A stretch of DNA of 64,000 nt from Pedobacter terrae (GTDB lineage Bacteria > Bacteroidota > Bacteroidia > Sphingobacteriales > Sphingobacteriaceae), in contig NZ_FNCH01000022.1 in the NCBI RefSeq assembly GCF_900100705.1, forward strand, positions 30,403-94,402, read 5' to 3'. Positions within the stretch are counted from its first letter, which is position 1. Every line of letters begins with the position of its first letter. Below the pieces are notes generated by a model. The model was not told the DNA's origin and searched no databases. It saw only the letters and a program-made list of their open reading frames with translations. Shown piece by piece: positions 47,408 to 57,350 of the stretch. The translations under genes were made by a program, and so were the position numbers.

Positions 47408-47908
47408 ATGATATTAAGATTAGCTGTTACGAAAGATATACCATTCATGATGCAACTGGTACGCAAGGTTATCCCCTTAATGCGTGCCGCCGGAAATTTC
47501 CAGTGGGGAGATGATTATCCAAATCCCGAAGTATTTGCAAACGATATTACAATTAGCCAATTGTGGGTTGCAGAACTGGAAAATAAAATTGTTGGTTTCT
47601 CGGCAATTACAACAGATCAAGATCCCGAATATGCTGATGCTGGTTGGGATATTACCGAAAAAGCGATTGTTACGCACCGTTTAGCCGTTGATCCTGACTG
47701 CCAGGGCAAAGGCATTGCCAAAGCTTTAATGAACCAAGCCGAACAGGTTGCAAAAGACTCAGGCATCTCTATCTTACGGGTAGACACCAACAGCAAAAAC
47801 ATGGCCACCCAGGCACTGTTCCCAAAACTTGGTTATCAGTTTAGTGGCGAAATCGGCCTGGCCAAGCGCCCCGGGTTACGTTTCTTTTGTTATCAAAAGT
47901 TATTGTAA
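47408..47908 (+). CDS. GNAT family N-acetyltransferase
   Basis: 166 aa from the ATG at 47408 (MILRLAVTKDIPFMMQLVRK), the position where GNAT similarity starts. Motif A with the acetyl-CoA loop is HRLAVDPDCQGKGIAKALMN; the motif B region holds ILRVDTNSKNMATQALFPKL; and the end is GYQFSGEIGLAKRPGLRFFC. Substrate unknown. The frame stays open upstream to 47219, but that stretch is repeat DNA and carries the promoter. Confidence 0.9.
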   Translation: MILRLAVTKDIPFMMQLVRKVIPLMRAAGNFQWGDDYPNPEVFANDITISQLWVAELENKIVGFSAITTDQDPEYADAGWDITEKAIVTHRLAVDPDCQGKGIAKALMNQAEQVAKDSGISILRVDTNSKNMATQALFPKLGYQFSGEIGLAKRPGLRFFCYQKLL

Positions 47909-48041
47909 CGTAGCTATAAGCTTAATAAACCACAAAATACCATTTTAAAAGTTACAACAGGCACCAAACTGCTATTCCTAGACCGAGAAGGCATTTTTCA
48001 GCCAAGGGAGCCATCTTTATGACAAGGACTACGGGCACGAT

Positions 48042-48168
48042 AGATTGCTTCGTCATTCCTCCTTATCATGATTACTTTTGTTTAGAGGCTGTCAATGATA
48101 GCGTAATGGATTGCTTTTATTAATGCGTTGAAATGGTCTTCTACTGCGCTCAGACTGACATACGAAAT
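48042..48168. repeat. Composite of dispersed-repeat-like blocks
   Basis: AGATTGCTTCGTCATTCCTC (from 48042) and, on the minus strand, GTCAGTCTGAGCGCAGTAGA (within 48130-48168) resemble short intergenic repeats common in Bacteroidota genomes. The identification rests on memory of the pattern, not a search. Confidence 0.45.
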
Positions 48169-48423
48169 AAATTTTTATTTAATTTTAAACAGGCTCATAA
48201 ACAATGGAAATTTAATTTCCATACTGAACTATCAAATAAGACTGTTCTGGTAACGGCGGAACCAAAGCACCGGAAAAATCTTTGCCGAAAGGCTATATGT
48301 AGCCGGCCCACGGTCATCACCACTGCAAGAAACAAACTGAAGATGCCAATGAACAACTATATCCGGCAGGTTTGAGCAAGCATGACGGCTTAAAACGAAT
48401 GATGGAACACATAGCGAATATTG

Positions 48424-48498
48424 AAGTAAATACTGGATCTGAACCAAAGCCCCCTACCTTAACAGATAGGGGGCTAAACCAGCTGAACTAATTTCCCC
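48424..48498 (-). pseudogene. tRNA-Asn-like relic
   Basis: 75 nt. Relative to the intact tRNA-Asn it keeps TTAGnTCAGCTGGTT (D-arm), the anticodon loop CTGTTAA at the same spacing (10 nt after the D-loop GGTT-N), and GGTTCnnnnCCAG (T-arm), also at the same spacing. The acceptor stem does not pair and the anticodon arm has become a long C/G-run hairpin. Not expected to be functional. Chance similarity is possible. Confidence 0.45.
48449..48474 (-). terminator. Hairpin terminator candidate of the M16 operon
   Basis: GCCCCCTA/TAGGGGGC 8-bp arms around a 10-nt loop, ~37 nt past the M16 stop, followed on the minus strand by TTTGGTT. It overlaps the tRNA-like relic. Confidence 0.5.
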
Positions 48499-48510
48499 GG
48501 TCAATTTAAA

Positions 48511-51369
48511 TTATTTTGCTTTAACCGATTCTGGCAGCAGTACCAATCTGATATAATTCTTGCCAGTCAGGTATTTATCTGCAATATCTTTTACCTCTTT
48601 TGCAGTCATTCCTTTGATGAGCTTGTTATAGTTACTGATCTGGTCCAGCGGTTCTCCATTGCTGAGTTGCCCGGTCAGGTAATCCAGCCAGAAATTATTC
48701 GTTTTCATTATGGTTTGCATCGTATGTAGGTCTTCGGCCTTAAACTTTTCAATGTTTTCAGGTGCCGGGCCAACTTTCCTTAACTTTTCAACCTCATCCA
48801 CCGCAGAGGCAATCATCCTTTCTACATTTGCAGGTGAACAGCCGAAATAGATAGATATACCATATCTGCCATCAGGTAATTTACGGGTGCTTACTTCCGC
48901 AGCCGGAGAGTAGACCCCACTTTCTTCCTCGCGAAGTCTTTCCAGTAAACGGATTTCCAAAGTTTCTTTTAGCGCCTGCATCTTCAGGGTACTCGCGTAA
49001 TCATAATCAAACTTTCCAGAAAAAACCAGGTAAACCATGGCCTTATCCTCCTTACCAGCGTACACTGTTTTGGATATCAAGCCTTCAGGCACATGGATGT
49101 CCAGATTTTTTGCTGCCTCTATGGTTCCGTTTGCAGGAAGGGAAGCGATGTATTTTTCCAGGTAAGGCTTTAGTTTCGCCTCGTCTATATTCCCTACAAG
49201 GACAAATTTCATCCCCGTTACATTGGCAAATCTCTCCTTATATATAGAATATGCGCGATCAAGGTTGATCTGTGCAATCTTCTCCAGGTTAGCAGGCGTA
49301 CGGCGGATATTGTAATTCCCCAAAACTGTGGTCATTGTATCGCTAAAAACCGATTCAGGATCATCGTCTTTGTTCACCAGAGCCGCTTTTGCATTGGAAA
49401 TAATTCCTTTGAAAATCTGCTCATCTTTACGGGGTTCTGTAGCGTAGGCATACAGCAGACTAAAGGCACTATCCATATCTTTGGTATTTGTATTTCCCAT
49501 AAAACCCTGTGTACGCTCATCTATAAAAGGAAAAACGGACATTTGTTTACCTGAGAGATATTTTTCCAGCTGACTGGCATTGTAATTCCCCACACCTGCT
49601 GAAGAGATAATATTTGCGGCATTAGACGCACTTTCATAATCCGCATCACTGTATAAGGATGTTCCCCCATTGGTAAAAGCCTGGAAAACAATCTCGTCAT
49701 TTTTGAAGTTCGTTTTCTTCAGTATCACATTTACCCCATTGCTGAGGGTAAGGAAAGTAAGTCCGGTTTTGGCATCTTTCTCCTCTTTCACAATTTTTCC
49801 GGGTACCGGCATATGGGCCAGTAAGGGCAAAGTGCTTACATCGTCTTTAAAAGCATCCATCTTTTCTGCATTAACGTCTCTTATCCAGGCTAAAACAGCA
49901 GACTCGGCCGGTAAAGTCGCCTTATCCTTTTCAGGTGCAGTTACGATGATATCCCTGTTGGTTTCCCTGATATATTCTTTGGCTAGCGCATTTACCTCCG
50001 CAAGCGTAATTGTAGGAATAAACCGGTTTATCATTTCATTTTGCTTGCTTAATCCAGGAGTGGCCCCGCCGTTAAGGAAATGGTTCAGATAAGCATTTAC
50101 ATAGGTATCAGACGTCATTTTATCCTTTTCCTGCATCATCGCCTCCATCTCATTCAGATACTCCCGTTTGGAACGCTCCAGCTCTGTTTTAGAAAAGCCC
50201 AGCCGCTGCAGTCTGGCCGTTTCCCTCCACACCGCTTTAAACCCACTCTCCACTTCTCCGGGCCTGCAGCTAACATAAAGTTTAAATGCTTCTAACCCTG
50301 GCATAACATCACGAATTGCAGCACCACCTTCTAAAAACGGAGGATTGGCTTGCCGGGATAATTCCATGTAACGCCTGCTCAGCATTCCGTTGAACAGACT
50401 TTTCAGTAGTGAAGCGCGGTAATCAGTCTCCGTATAAATTTTCTGCTCTTTATGCTTGCAATTAACTTCTATCACCGTATTGGTCAATTCTTTATCCGTT
50501 ATTGCAAGAAACTGGTTTTTTCCTGTCAAGGAAGAACTATATTTTAGCCTTGGTTTTTCATTTGGCGGGCTTTTCAGGTCAGCAAATTTTTGCCTCACCA
50601 GTTGTTCCATTTTTGCCACGTCAATATCACCTACAATAATAAGAGCCTGCAGGTCCGGACGGTACCATTTATGGTAATAATTGCGGATCACTTCTGGTTT
50701 AAAATGGAGAATCACATCGGCTTTACCGATAGGCAAACGTGAGGCATAACGCGAGTGGTTTACCATCACCGGAAGGGTTTGTCTTAGTATCCGGTCCGCA
50801 GCACCTCTACCCAACCTTTCTTCTTCCATAATCACACCGCGCTCCTTTTCAATCTCGGCAGTCTCCAGTGTCAGTCCTTGTGCCCAATCGCGCATAATCT
50901 GCAGCCCATTTTTCATCACCGCAGGATCATCTGTGGGCAGTGGCAACTGATAAACTGTTTCATCAAAACTGGTGTAGGCATTTAAATCGGCACCAAACCT
51001 GACGCCGGCTTTCTGGAGATAATTGATCAGCTCACTTTTAGGAAAGTGCTCCGTTCCATTAAAACTCATATGTTCCAGGAAATGTGAGAGTCCCTGCTCT
51101 TCATCTGTTTCCAGGATAGATCCTACTTTATTGGCAAGATACATCACTACCCGGTGCTCAGGCTCATTGTTATGGCGGATATAATAGGTAAAACCATTCG
51201 CCAGCTTTCCGGTACGCACCGAGGGATCCAGCGGAATCAGTTTTGTACCCGGCTGAACAGTGTGGTGAACGGCAACAGTAGATTTAGCAGGCTTGTGTTG
51301 TGCTCCTGCAAAGAAAGGCAGGCAATTGCCTGCAATAAGCAGGGCTATATTAATTTTGTAGATTTTCAT
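48511..51369 (-). CDS. M16 family zinc metallopeptidase (two-domain)
   Basis: 952 aa from the ATG at 51369 (signal peptide MKIYKINIALLIAGNCLPFF...AGAQ). The inverted zinc motif HFLEH lies at 96-100, with the downstream Glu region EIEKERGVIMEEERLGRG. The second half (~510-952) repeats the fold without HxxEH (ANIISSAGVGNYNASQLEKY; KMQALKETLEIRLLERLREE with the R/Y-type substrate pocket), as in full-length pitrilysin/PqqL-type proteins. Exported M16 enzymes degrade peptides. It is the last gene of the sigma/FecR Sus locus, 63 bp after a TlpA gene, which points to peptide use. Confidence 0.93.
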   Translation of the reverse strand: MKIYKINIALLIAGNCLPFFAGAQHKPAKSTVAVHHTVQPGTKLIPLDPSVRTGKLANGFTYYIRHNNEPEHRVVMYLANKVGSILETDEEQGLSHFLEHMSFNGTEHFPKSELINYLQKAGVRFGADLNAYTSFDETVYQLPLPTDDPAVMKNGLQIMRDWAQGLTLETAEIEKERGVIMEEERLGRGAADRILRQTLPVMVNHSRYASRLPIGKADVILHFKPEVIRNYYHKWYRPDLQALIIVGDIDVAKMEQLVRQKFADLKSPPNEKPRLKYSSSLTGKNQFLAITDKELTNTVIEVNCKHKEQKIYTETDYRASLLKSLFNGMLSRRYMELSRQANPPFLEGGAAIRDVMPGLEAFKLYVSCRPGEVESGFKAVWRETARLQRLGFSKTELERSKREYLNEMEAMMQEKDKMTSDTYVNAYLNHFLNGGATPGLSKQNEMINRFIPTITLAEVNALAKEYIRETNRDIIVTAPEKDKATLPAESAVLAWIRDVNAEKMDAFKDDVSTLPLLAHMPVPGKIVKEEKDAKTGLTFLTLSNGVNVILKKTNFKNDEIVFQAFTNGGTSLYSDADYESASNAANIISSAGVGNYNASQLEKYLSGKQMSVFPFIDERTQGFMGNTNTKDMDSAFSLLYAYATEPRKDEQIFKGIISNAKAALVNKDDDPESVFSDTMTTVLGNYNIRRTPANLEKIAQINLDRAYSIYKERFANVTGMKFVLVGNIDEAKLKPYLEKYIASLPANGTIEAAKNLDIHVPEGLISKTVYAGKEDKAMVYLVFSGKFDYDYASTLKMQALKETLEIRLLERLREEESGVYSPAAEVSTRKLPDGRYGISIYFGCSPANVERMIASAVDEVEKLRKVGPAPENIEKFKAEDLHTMQTIMKTNNFWLDYLTGQLSNGEPLDQISNYNKLIKGMTAKEVKDIADKYLTGKNYIRLVLLPESVKAK

Positions 51370-51432
51370 ATTGGTAATAAAATTTATCATTCTGGTTGTT
51401 CATCAGCTATGCCGCGCTGCGATATGCCTGAT

Positions 51433-52611
51433 TTAGTGGGGCAGCACTTCTGCCAGTTTACGCTCTAGCGCTGCTCCCCGTAGGTTTTTTGCGATAATCT
51501 TGCCGTTAGGGTCGATCAGGAAATTGGAAGGGATAGCCGAAACATCAAACAATTTACCAACTTTGGAGCCGACATCCTGTAGATTTGGCCAGGACAATTT
51601 ATCCTCACGCAAGGCGGTCATCCAGGAGCCTTTATCAAAATCTGAAGAGATACCCAGTATATTAAAATTGTGGGCAGCAAATTTTTGATAGGCCGCAACT
51701 ACATTAGGGTTTTCCTGCCTGCAAGGTACGCACCAGCTGGCCCAGAAATCGACAAGCACATATTTTCCCCGGTAAGAAGATAAGCTGAATATCTTTCCCG
51801 TAGAATCAGGCAGGGAAAATTCGGGTGCCATCATTCCAACGCTTACTTTCTGTGCACGTTTAAGGTCTGCAGTCAGTTTTATCCCAACTGAAGTCAGTTT
51901 CAATGGAGCTTTAATTTGTTTAAACAAGCCCATGGTTTTTTCAAAAGGCATGCCATGCCTGAAAGATTCTGATAAAAGGTAAAGACTGAAATAATTGGCG
52001 GGATGGCGGGCAATATATGAACTGTCTGTTGTGATTTTTATCTGATCCAGGGAATCTGATGTTTTTTCTATTGTCTTCATCTGCTGTTTGAGCTTTTCCT
52101 TGTTTTGTGTGCTGTCGCCCAACAGATCCTCAATGCTGAAATAAGCAGACTTTACATCACTCAAAGCCTTTGTAAGCGCAGCTGTTTTACTTTCATAAGC
52201 TGCCTTTTCCGTATTCAAAGGAGAACCTGAAAATACGGCCTGTGAAATGTTCCCCAATGGAAAGGAAATGGTAAAAACTCCTTTCTCAATAAACAATTCA
52301 TAAGACGGGAGTACAGCTTCCTGCTTCTTTCCTTTCGTGGTCAGGGAATAAGAAAGGATTGCCCATACCGGATCTTTTACGTTCCCGCGAAAACTGAAGG
52401 CACCGTTTTTCACCAGGGTAGAATCCCGTTGCATATCGTCGCCTATATAACGTTCAAGATAAACAGTCATTTTATCAGCGGGTTTCATGCCGGTTATTTT
52501 TCCCGTCAATGTATAATTCGGAGCTTTCTTCTGTGCAAAGGATAAAGTACTGCCTGTGATCAGCAACAGGAAAAGTATAAATTGGATCGATCTGTAATAA
52601 TATGTGTTCAT
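51433..52611 (-). CDS. TlpA disulfide reductase with N-terminal DUF4369 domain (CVPC)
   Basis: 392 aa. Signal peptide to about residue 26 (LFLLLITGSTLSFAQ). DUF4369 domain first (YTLTGKITGMKPADKMTVYL; LVKNGAFSFRGNVKDP), then a helical linker, and a thioredoxin domain (APEFSLPDSTGKIFSLSSYR; VDFWASWCVPCRQENPNVVA; cis-Pro in VSAIPSNFLID). Same architecture and same CVPC site as the protein at 33419-34504, so both Sus loci share this component. It lies 10 bp after SusD. Confidence 0.93.
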   Translation of the reverse strand: MNTYYYRSIQFILFLLLITGSTLSFAQKKAPNYTLTGKITGMKPADKMTVYLERYIGDDMQRDSTLVKNGAFSFRGNVKDPVWAILSYSLTTKGKKQEAVLPSYELFIEKGVFTISFPLGNISQAVFSGSPLNTEKAAYESKTAALTKALSDVKSAYFSIEDLLGDSTQNKEKLKQQMKTIEKTSDSLDQIKITTDSSYIARHPANYFSLYLLSESFRHGMPFEKTMGLFKQIKAPLKLTSVGIKLTADLKRAQKVSVGMMAPEFSLPDSTGKIFSLSSYRGKYVLVDFWASWCVPCRQENPNVVAAYQKFAAHNFNILGISSDFDKGSWMTALREDKLSWPNLQDVGSKVGKLFDVSAIPSNFLIDPNGKIIAKNLRGAALERKLAEVLPH

Positions 52612-52621
52612 TTCTATAAAT

Positions 52622-54001
52622 TTAGTTGTAACCTGGATTTTGTGTCAATTTTGGATTATTTCGCATTTCTACCCTTGGTACCGGATACAGGGCAGCGGTA
52701 GACTTCCAGTAGGTAGGTTTATTTTCTGACATCACCTGGTCAAGGTGTCCAAGTCTGCGCAGGTTAAACCAGCGATCACTCCATTCAAAACACAACTCTA
52801 CTCTTCTTTCCTGTTCTACGGCATCAAGAATCGAACTTTCGGTTTGTCCATCATCCAGATTTTGAAGCCCGGCACGATTACGGATGGTATTCACATCCTC
52901 AACTGCAGCATCAGGTTGTCCAAGTTTTGCTAAGGCTTCTGCACGGATCAGGTACTGCTCCGCAAGTCTGAACACTACAGTATTTTCCTGATATGCTGAA
53001 TTTTCAAGGTCTAATCTATATTTGTAGATTCTGTAACCGTCGGTTTCCTCATTAATATAATTCCATCTGCGTTTATCGCCGTCTTCAAAAGCATTGATAA
53101 GACTATTATTACCTTCATCCGCAACGGCAACATAAGCACCATCACCCAGGGTTTGCCCCCCTAAACCATACCCAATTTCATTCCACATCTGAAAGATAGA
53201 TTCTTTATTATCGCTGTGAAAAATATCCATCTCCGCATCATCTGCGCTGGTTCCTTCCATCACACCAAGGCTATACTGATTGCGATTTTCAATGAGTTCT
53301 GAAGCTTTAAGACTGGCATTTTTCCAGTCACCGGTATATAAATATACTCTGGAAAGCAATGCTTTAACCACCCATTTATTTGCCCTCACACGACCAGCGG
53401 TAGGATATTGATCACCAAGATAACTCTCGGCTTTTAGCAGGTCTTCCAGTATTTGTGTGTACACTTTAGCGACTGGTGTACGGGGAAAACTCTTGGTTTC
53501 TTTATAAGCTGTGCTGGTTACCAATGGAACATCCCCAAAAAAATTGACGAGATAGAAATAACAAAAAGAACGCATAAATAATGCCTCACCGATAGCTTTT
53601 TGTTTCCCTGAAGTAGTCATGCCTTTCGAAGTTGTGACACCTTCTATAATCGAATTTGCGGTATAGATTACACTGTAATAATCTGCCCAATAGGTTTTGG
53701 TAGAGGAGTTGACAGGATCTAAACGGTTATGGTACATATTCAGGAAATCATCGTCTAATGATGCGCCTGGCTTCAATTCATCAGAAGAAAGCCCTCCAGC
53801 AATAGGAATATCAAATAAACCACTATTGCTTGCCCATTGAGCATACATACCAACCACTACACTATCTGCAGATTTATCATTTGCATATACTTGTTCGGTA
53901 GTTCTGATGAACTCAGGCTTTACTTCTAATATTTTTTTACATGATGTGCTAACCACAGTCAGCATCAGCAGGAAAGCTATGCGGTATATCAAATTTTTCA
54001 T
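52622..54001 (-). CDS. RagB/SusD family lipoprotein
   Basis: 459 aa. Lipobox STSC (Cys21). SusD signatures: GEALFMRSFCYFYLVNFFGD, LLSRVYLYTGDWKNASLKAS, YLIRAEALAKLGQPDAAVED, ERRVELCFEWSDRWFNLRRL and LYPVPRVEMRNNPKLTQNPG. It pairs with the SusC 9 bp upstream. Confidence 0.95.
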   Translation of the reverse strand: MKNLIYRIAFLLMLTVVSTSCKKILEVKPEFIRTTEQVYANDKSADSVVVGMYAQWASNSGLFDIPIAGGLSSDELKPGASLDDDFLNMYHNRLDPVNSSTKTYWADYYSVIYTANSIIEGVTTSKGMTTSGKQKAIGEALFMRSFCYFYLVNFFGDVPLVTSTAYKETKSFPRTPVAKVYTQILEDLLKAESYLGDQYPTAGRVRANKWVVKALLSRVYLYTGDWKNASLKASELIENRNQYSLGVMEGTSADDAEMDIFHSDNKESIFQMWNEIGYGLGGQTLGDGAYVAVADEGNNSLINAFEDGDKRRWNYINEETDGYRIYKYRLDLENSAYQENTVVFRLAEQYLIRAEALAKLGQPDAAVEDVNTIRNRAGLQNLDDGQTESSILDAVEQERRVELCFEWSDRWFNLRRLGHLDQVMSENKPTYWKSTAALYPVPRVEMRNNPKLTQNPGYN

Positions 54002-54010
54002 TGTATAATT

Positions 54011-57000
54011 TTAAAAAGTTGTTTTTAGACCAAAAGTAAACGACCGCAGGGTAGGCATACTTATGCCTGTTTCCGGATCAAATCCAGGATAGTTGGTCAG
54101 GGTAAACAGATTATTTCCCATTGCGTATACACGCAAATTTTTCATCCCTAACTTTCCGGCTTGTTTTTCTGAGAAGCTATATCCAAAGGAAACATTTGAA
54201 AGCCTGATGTAAGAATTATTAAAGGCAGTGGCCAAACTTGAATTATAAGCGTAAATCAGGACACCATCCGTGGTATAAGCGATGCGGCTACCCGGATTTT
54301 CCGGACTTTGCCATCTGTCGAGTACTTCTATAGGTTGGTTACTCAAAGTAGCGCCGGGGCTCAAATTCAGAATACTGTTTCGTTCGTTTCTTTTAAAACT
54401 CAGGGAAATATCCAGATCAAATCGCTTATAAGAGAAATTATTAGTAAAACCGCCGTAAAATGTTGGCAAAAGGTTACTTAACGGTACAAAATCATTTGGA
54501 TATTCTATATTGCCATTTCCATCCACATCCCTGAATACAGGTTTACCGGTTTGAGGATCTATTTTCTGAAAGTCGAATCCCCAGAACAATGATAAGGATT
54601 TGCCGATGGCATATTGATCCTTATATGCAGAATTTGCCAGGTCGGGGAACGATAGCAATTTATTTCTTCCAACGCTTAAATTAAAGCTTGAGGTCCAGCT
54701 AAAATCTTTGTGTTTAATCTGCGAAGTGTTCAACATAAATTCCCATCCGCTATTCTGGATCTTTGCATCCATATTCTGATTTACACCGGATACTCCAACT
54801 TGCGAAGCCAAAGGATACAGTACCAGCTGGTTACCTGAACGGTTCCGGTAATAATTCACAGTAAGCATCACCGCATCATTCAGGAAACCAAGCTCTAATG
54901 CGGCTTCGAATTTTTTATTTTCTTCCCATTGATAATCACTATTGAAAAGGTTTTTAGGGAAAAGCCCGGTCCCCTGATATTTGTTGAAGGTTTTTTCGTA
55001 GTTCACGAAATAACTGTAATCGCCAATATTATCATTACCACTAAGTCCGTAACTTGCCCTCAGTTTACCCATGCTTAAGAAAGGAAGTGCTTTTTTCATC
55101 CATGGTCGTTCTGTAAAAATCCAGGCTGCACCGAGCGACCAGAAATCACCGAACTGTTTACCAGGTGCGAAACGAGAGGAACCATCACGTCTTAATGTTG
55201 CATTTACGAACAATTCATTCTGGTATTCATATCCTATACGGGTAAAGGCAGAAAGAAACCTATACTGACTTTCCAGTTGTGTGGTATCAGACCTTTCGGC
55301 TGCAGAAACATTGCCTAATAAAGCATCATCCGTAAAGCCATAAGCATTTAAAGCATAATTTGAAGATCTGTTATCAATATAGGTACCACCAAGTAAGGCG
55401 CGGAAAGTGCTGTTTCCACGGTGAAGGACATAATCTGCCTGTGGCTCAAAGGTAAATGAGTTGTTTTTGTTATTTGCATAATAGGTATAGCCTTGAGGAT
55501 TAGATGATGTAGGGTCTTGTGCAGCGATAGGTGTCAACCACATTTGCCTGATCCGCAAATCAGTATAACCTACACTGGCTTTCAGCGTCAGGTCAGGCAA
55601 TACTTTGTAACTTCCCACAAAATTGGTGATGGCGCTTTTAGATTTGTTTTCCATTTTGCTTAAGGAAGTGGCAATCGGATTGGGCACTGCCCAGTTTAAA
55701 GAACCATCCTCATTATATAAGGAGTAATTGGGAGGCAGGGCGTAAAAACTAACAGGATCAAGGGCGATAGCGGTATTCTTATCACCTGAATAGCTGAGGG
55801 TCAAAGCAAGATTTAATTTATTATTCTTTGAATTGTGATCGGCATTGAACCTAATATTCCCACTTTTTAGTCCATCTCTGGTATTGTACACGGTTTTCTC
55901 ATTTCTATAGCCTCCTCCAAGCAAAAAACGGGTCTGATTACTTCCACCAGTAATATTTAGCTCTGCATTTTGCGTTAACGCCGTTTTATCGAAAAACTCC
56001 TTTTGCCAATTGGTATATTTCGTCTGGCTCCACTTCGTTAAATCAGGAAATGCATCGTCGGTGATTTCTATCCCATCATTGATTGCAGCCTGTCTGCGCA
56101 TGTCAAGATATTGTTCCGTATTCAGCATATCAATGTAATGTGGAATTTTAGCAACAGAAGCATAAACGTCGGCGCCGATCTGTATCTGGCCCGCTTTACC
56201 TCTTTTTGTCGTAATCAGGATCACTCCATTGGCGCCTCTCGCGCCGTAAATCGCCGTCGCATCCGCATCTTTAAGGACCTCTATATTTGCAATTGAACTG
56301 GGATCTATACTTTTAAATGGACTTTCACTCGATCCATTAGTAAATACGCCAATATTGGTTAAAGTGGCAATAGAGCTTGAAGTAAAAGGCACCCCATCTA
56401 CGATATAGAGCGGCATTCTGGCTTTTCCATCCATATTCAATGTATTGATTCCTCTTATTTGCACACTAACCTGTGCGCCTGGCAAGCCACTGTTATTGGT
56501 AATCAACAGGCCTGCGGCCCTGCCCTGTAAGGCAGCAATAGGATCTGAAGTTGGTGTTTTTTCCAATACAGCCGCATCTATAGAAACTGTAGATCCGGTA
56601 TTTGTTCTTTGAGAAGTTTTTTGTCCGTAAGCCAGCACCCGCACTTCATCAAGGACATTGGTACTTGGCTTGAGTTCAATGTTGATTACCCCATCAACAT
56701 CTGCCACACGTATTTTCTGCTGCTGATAGCCAATGTAACTTACTACCAGTACATCTTCCTTTTCGAGCCCTTCGATCGAAAAACTGCCATCATCTTTTGT
56801 CCTGCTCACCTGACGTGTACGTTCCACCAGGATGGATACTCCCCCGAGTGGTTTTTCTTGCACTTTCACCACTCCCTTTACTGTTAACTTAGGGATGAAT
56901 AAGCTGATAATTTTTTCGGCTACTGACTTTTCTTTCCTGCTGATAATCACCGAATGATCGTCTATCGCATAACTAAACGGGAGATTTTCCAGGCATTTAT

Positions 57001-57289
57001 CCAAAACTTTTTCGAGCGGAGCGTTCCTGAAACCTGCATCTATTTTTACCGTTTGAAAAAGCTGATCTGAAGAGGCTACTACATCGTAACCTGTCTGCTT
57101 TCTGATCGCTCCGAAAATTTCTTTGAGCGTACTGTTTTTCTGCACAAAAGTAACCTTTTGGGCGAATCCGGTGGCACTCACCTGAAGCAACGTTGCTAAG
57201 AGTATAATAGTTGTTAACTTCATGATAAACAATATTTTATAAAAGCAGCGCAAAGGCCTGCATAAAATCTTATTATAATTTTTATACAT
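54011..57289 (-). CDS. SusC family TonB-linked transporter with STN domain
   Basis: 1092 aa from the ATG at 57289 (MYKNYNKI), the same MYK-type start as the SusC at 39776; the frame is open further to 57370 but that part contains the leader hairpin. Signal core MKLTTIILLATLLQVSATGF, STN domain (~50-115; LKEIFGAIRKQTGYDVVASS), CarboxypepD domain (VKGVVKVQEKPLGGVSILVE), plug (PLYIVDGVPFTSS; VLKDADATAIYGARGANG) and barrel. Expected to import the substrate and signal to the FecR at 57508-58662. Confidence 0.94.
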   Translation of the reverse strand: MYKNYNKILCRPLRCFYKILFIMKLTTIILLATLLQVSATGFAQKVTFVQKNSTLKEIFGAIRKQTGYDVVASSDQLFQTVKIDAGFRNAPLEKVLDKCLENLPFSYAIDDHSVIISRKEKSVAEKIISLFIPKLTVKGVVKVQEKPLGGVSILVERTRQVSRTKDDGSFSIEGLEKEDVLVVSYIGYQQQKIRVADVDGVINIELKPSTNVLDEVRVLAYGQKTSQRTNTGSTVSIDAAVLEKTPTSDPIAALQGRAAGLLITNNSGLPGAQVSVQIRGINTLNMDGKARMPLYIVDGVPFTSSSIATLTNIGVFTNGSSESPFKSIDPSSIANIEVLKDADATAIYGARGANGVILITTKRGKAGQIQIGADVYASVAKIPHYIDMLNTEQYLDMRRQAAINDGIEITDDAFPDLTKWSQTKYTNWQKEFFDKTALTQNAELNITGGSNQTRFLLGGGYRNEKTVYNTRDGLKSGNIRFNADHNSKNNKLNLALTLSYSGDKNTAIALDPVSFYALPPNYSLYNEDGSLNWAVPNPIATSLSKMENKSKSAITNFVGSYKVLPDLTLKASVGYTDLRIRQMWLTPIAAQDPTSSNPQGYTYYANNKNNSFTFEPQADYVLHRGNSTFRALLGGTYIDNRSSNYALNAYGFTDDALLGNVSAAERSDTTQLESQYRFLSAFTRIGYEYQNELFVNATLRRDGSSRFAPGKQFGDFWSLGAAWIFTERPWMKKALPFLSMGKLRASYGLSGNDNIGDYSYFVNYEKTFNKYQGTGLFPKNLFNSDYQWEENKKFEAALELGFLNDAVMLTVNYYRNRSGNQLVLYPLASQVGVSGVNQNMDAKIQNSGWEFMLNTSQIKHKDFSWTSSFNLSVGRNKLLSFPDLANSAYKDQYAIGKSLSLFWGFDFQKIDPQTGKPVFRDVDGNGNIEYPNDFVPLSNLLPTFYGGFTNNFSYKRFDLDISLSFKRNERNSILNLSPGATLSNQPIEVLDRWQSPENPGSRIAYTTDGVLIYAYNSSLATAFNNSYIRLSNVSFGYSFSEKQAGKLGMKNLRVYAMGNNLFTLTNYPGFDPETGISMPTLRSFTFGLKTTF

Positions 57290-57350
57290 TTGATATCTGT
57301 TAAAATTGAATTGATTCATTACCTGATAAGATGAGGTTTTAGCAAAACAC

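Larger units (their letters stand above)
47909..48510. other. 602-bp repeat-rich intergenic region
   Basis: No credible gene. It contains two short dispersed-repeat-like blocks (48042-48168), a GC hairpin (48449-48474) and a tRNA-Asn-like relic (48424-48498). It looks like an accumulation site for small repeats at a convergent gene junction. Confidence 0.6.

Noticed and set aside
48133..48447. Small frames on both strands between GNAT and M16
   Set aside because: They run through repeat-like blocks and show no protein-like features.
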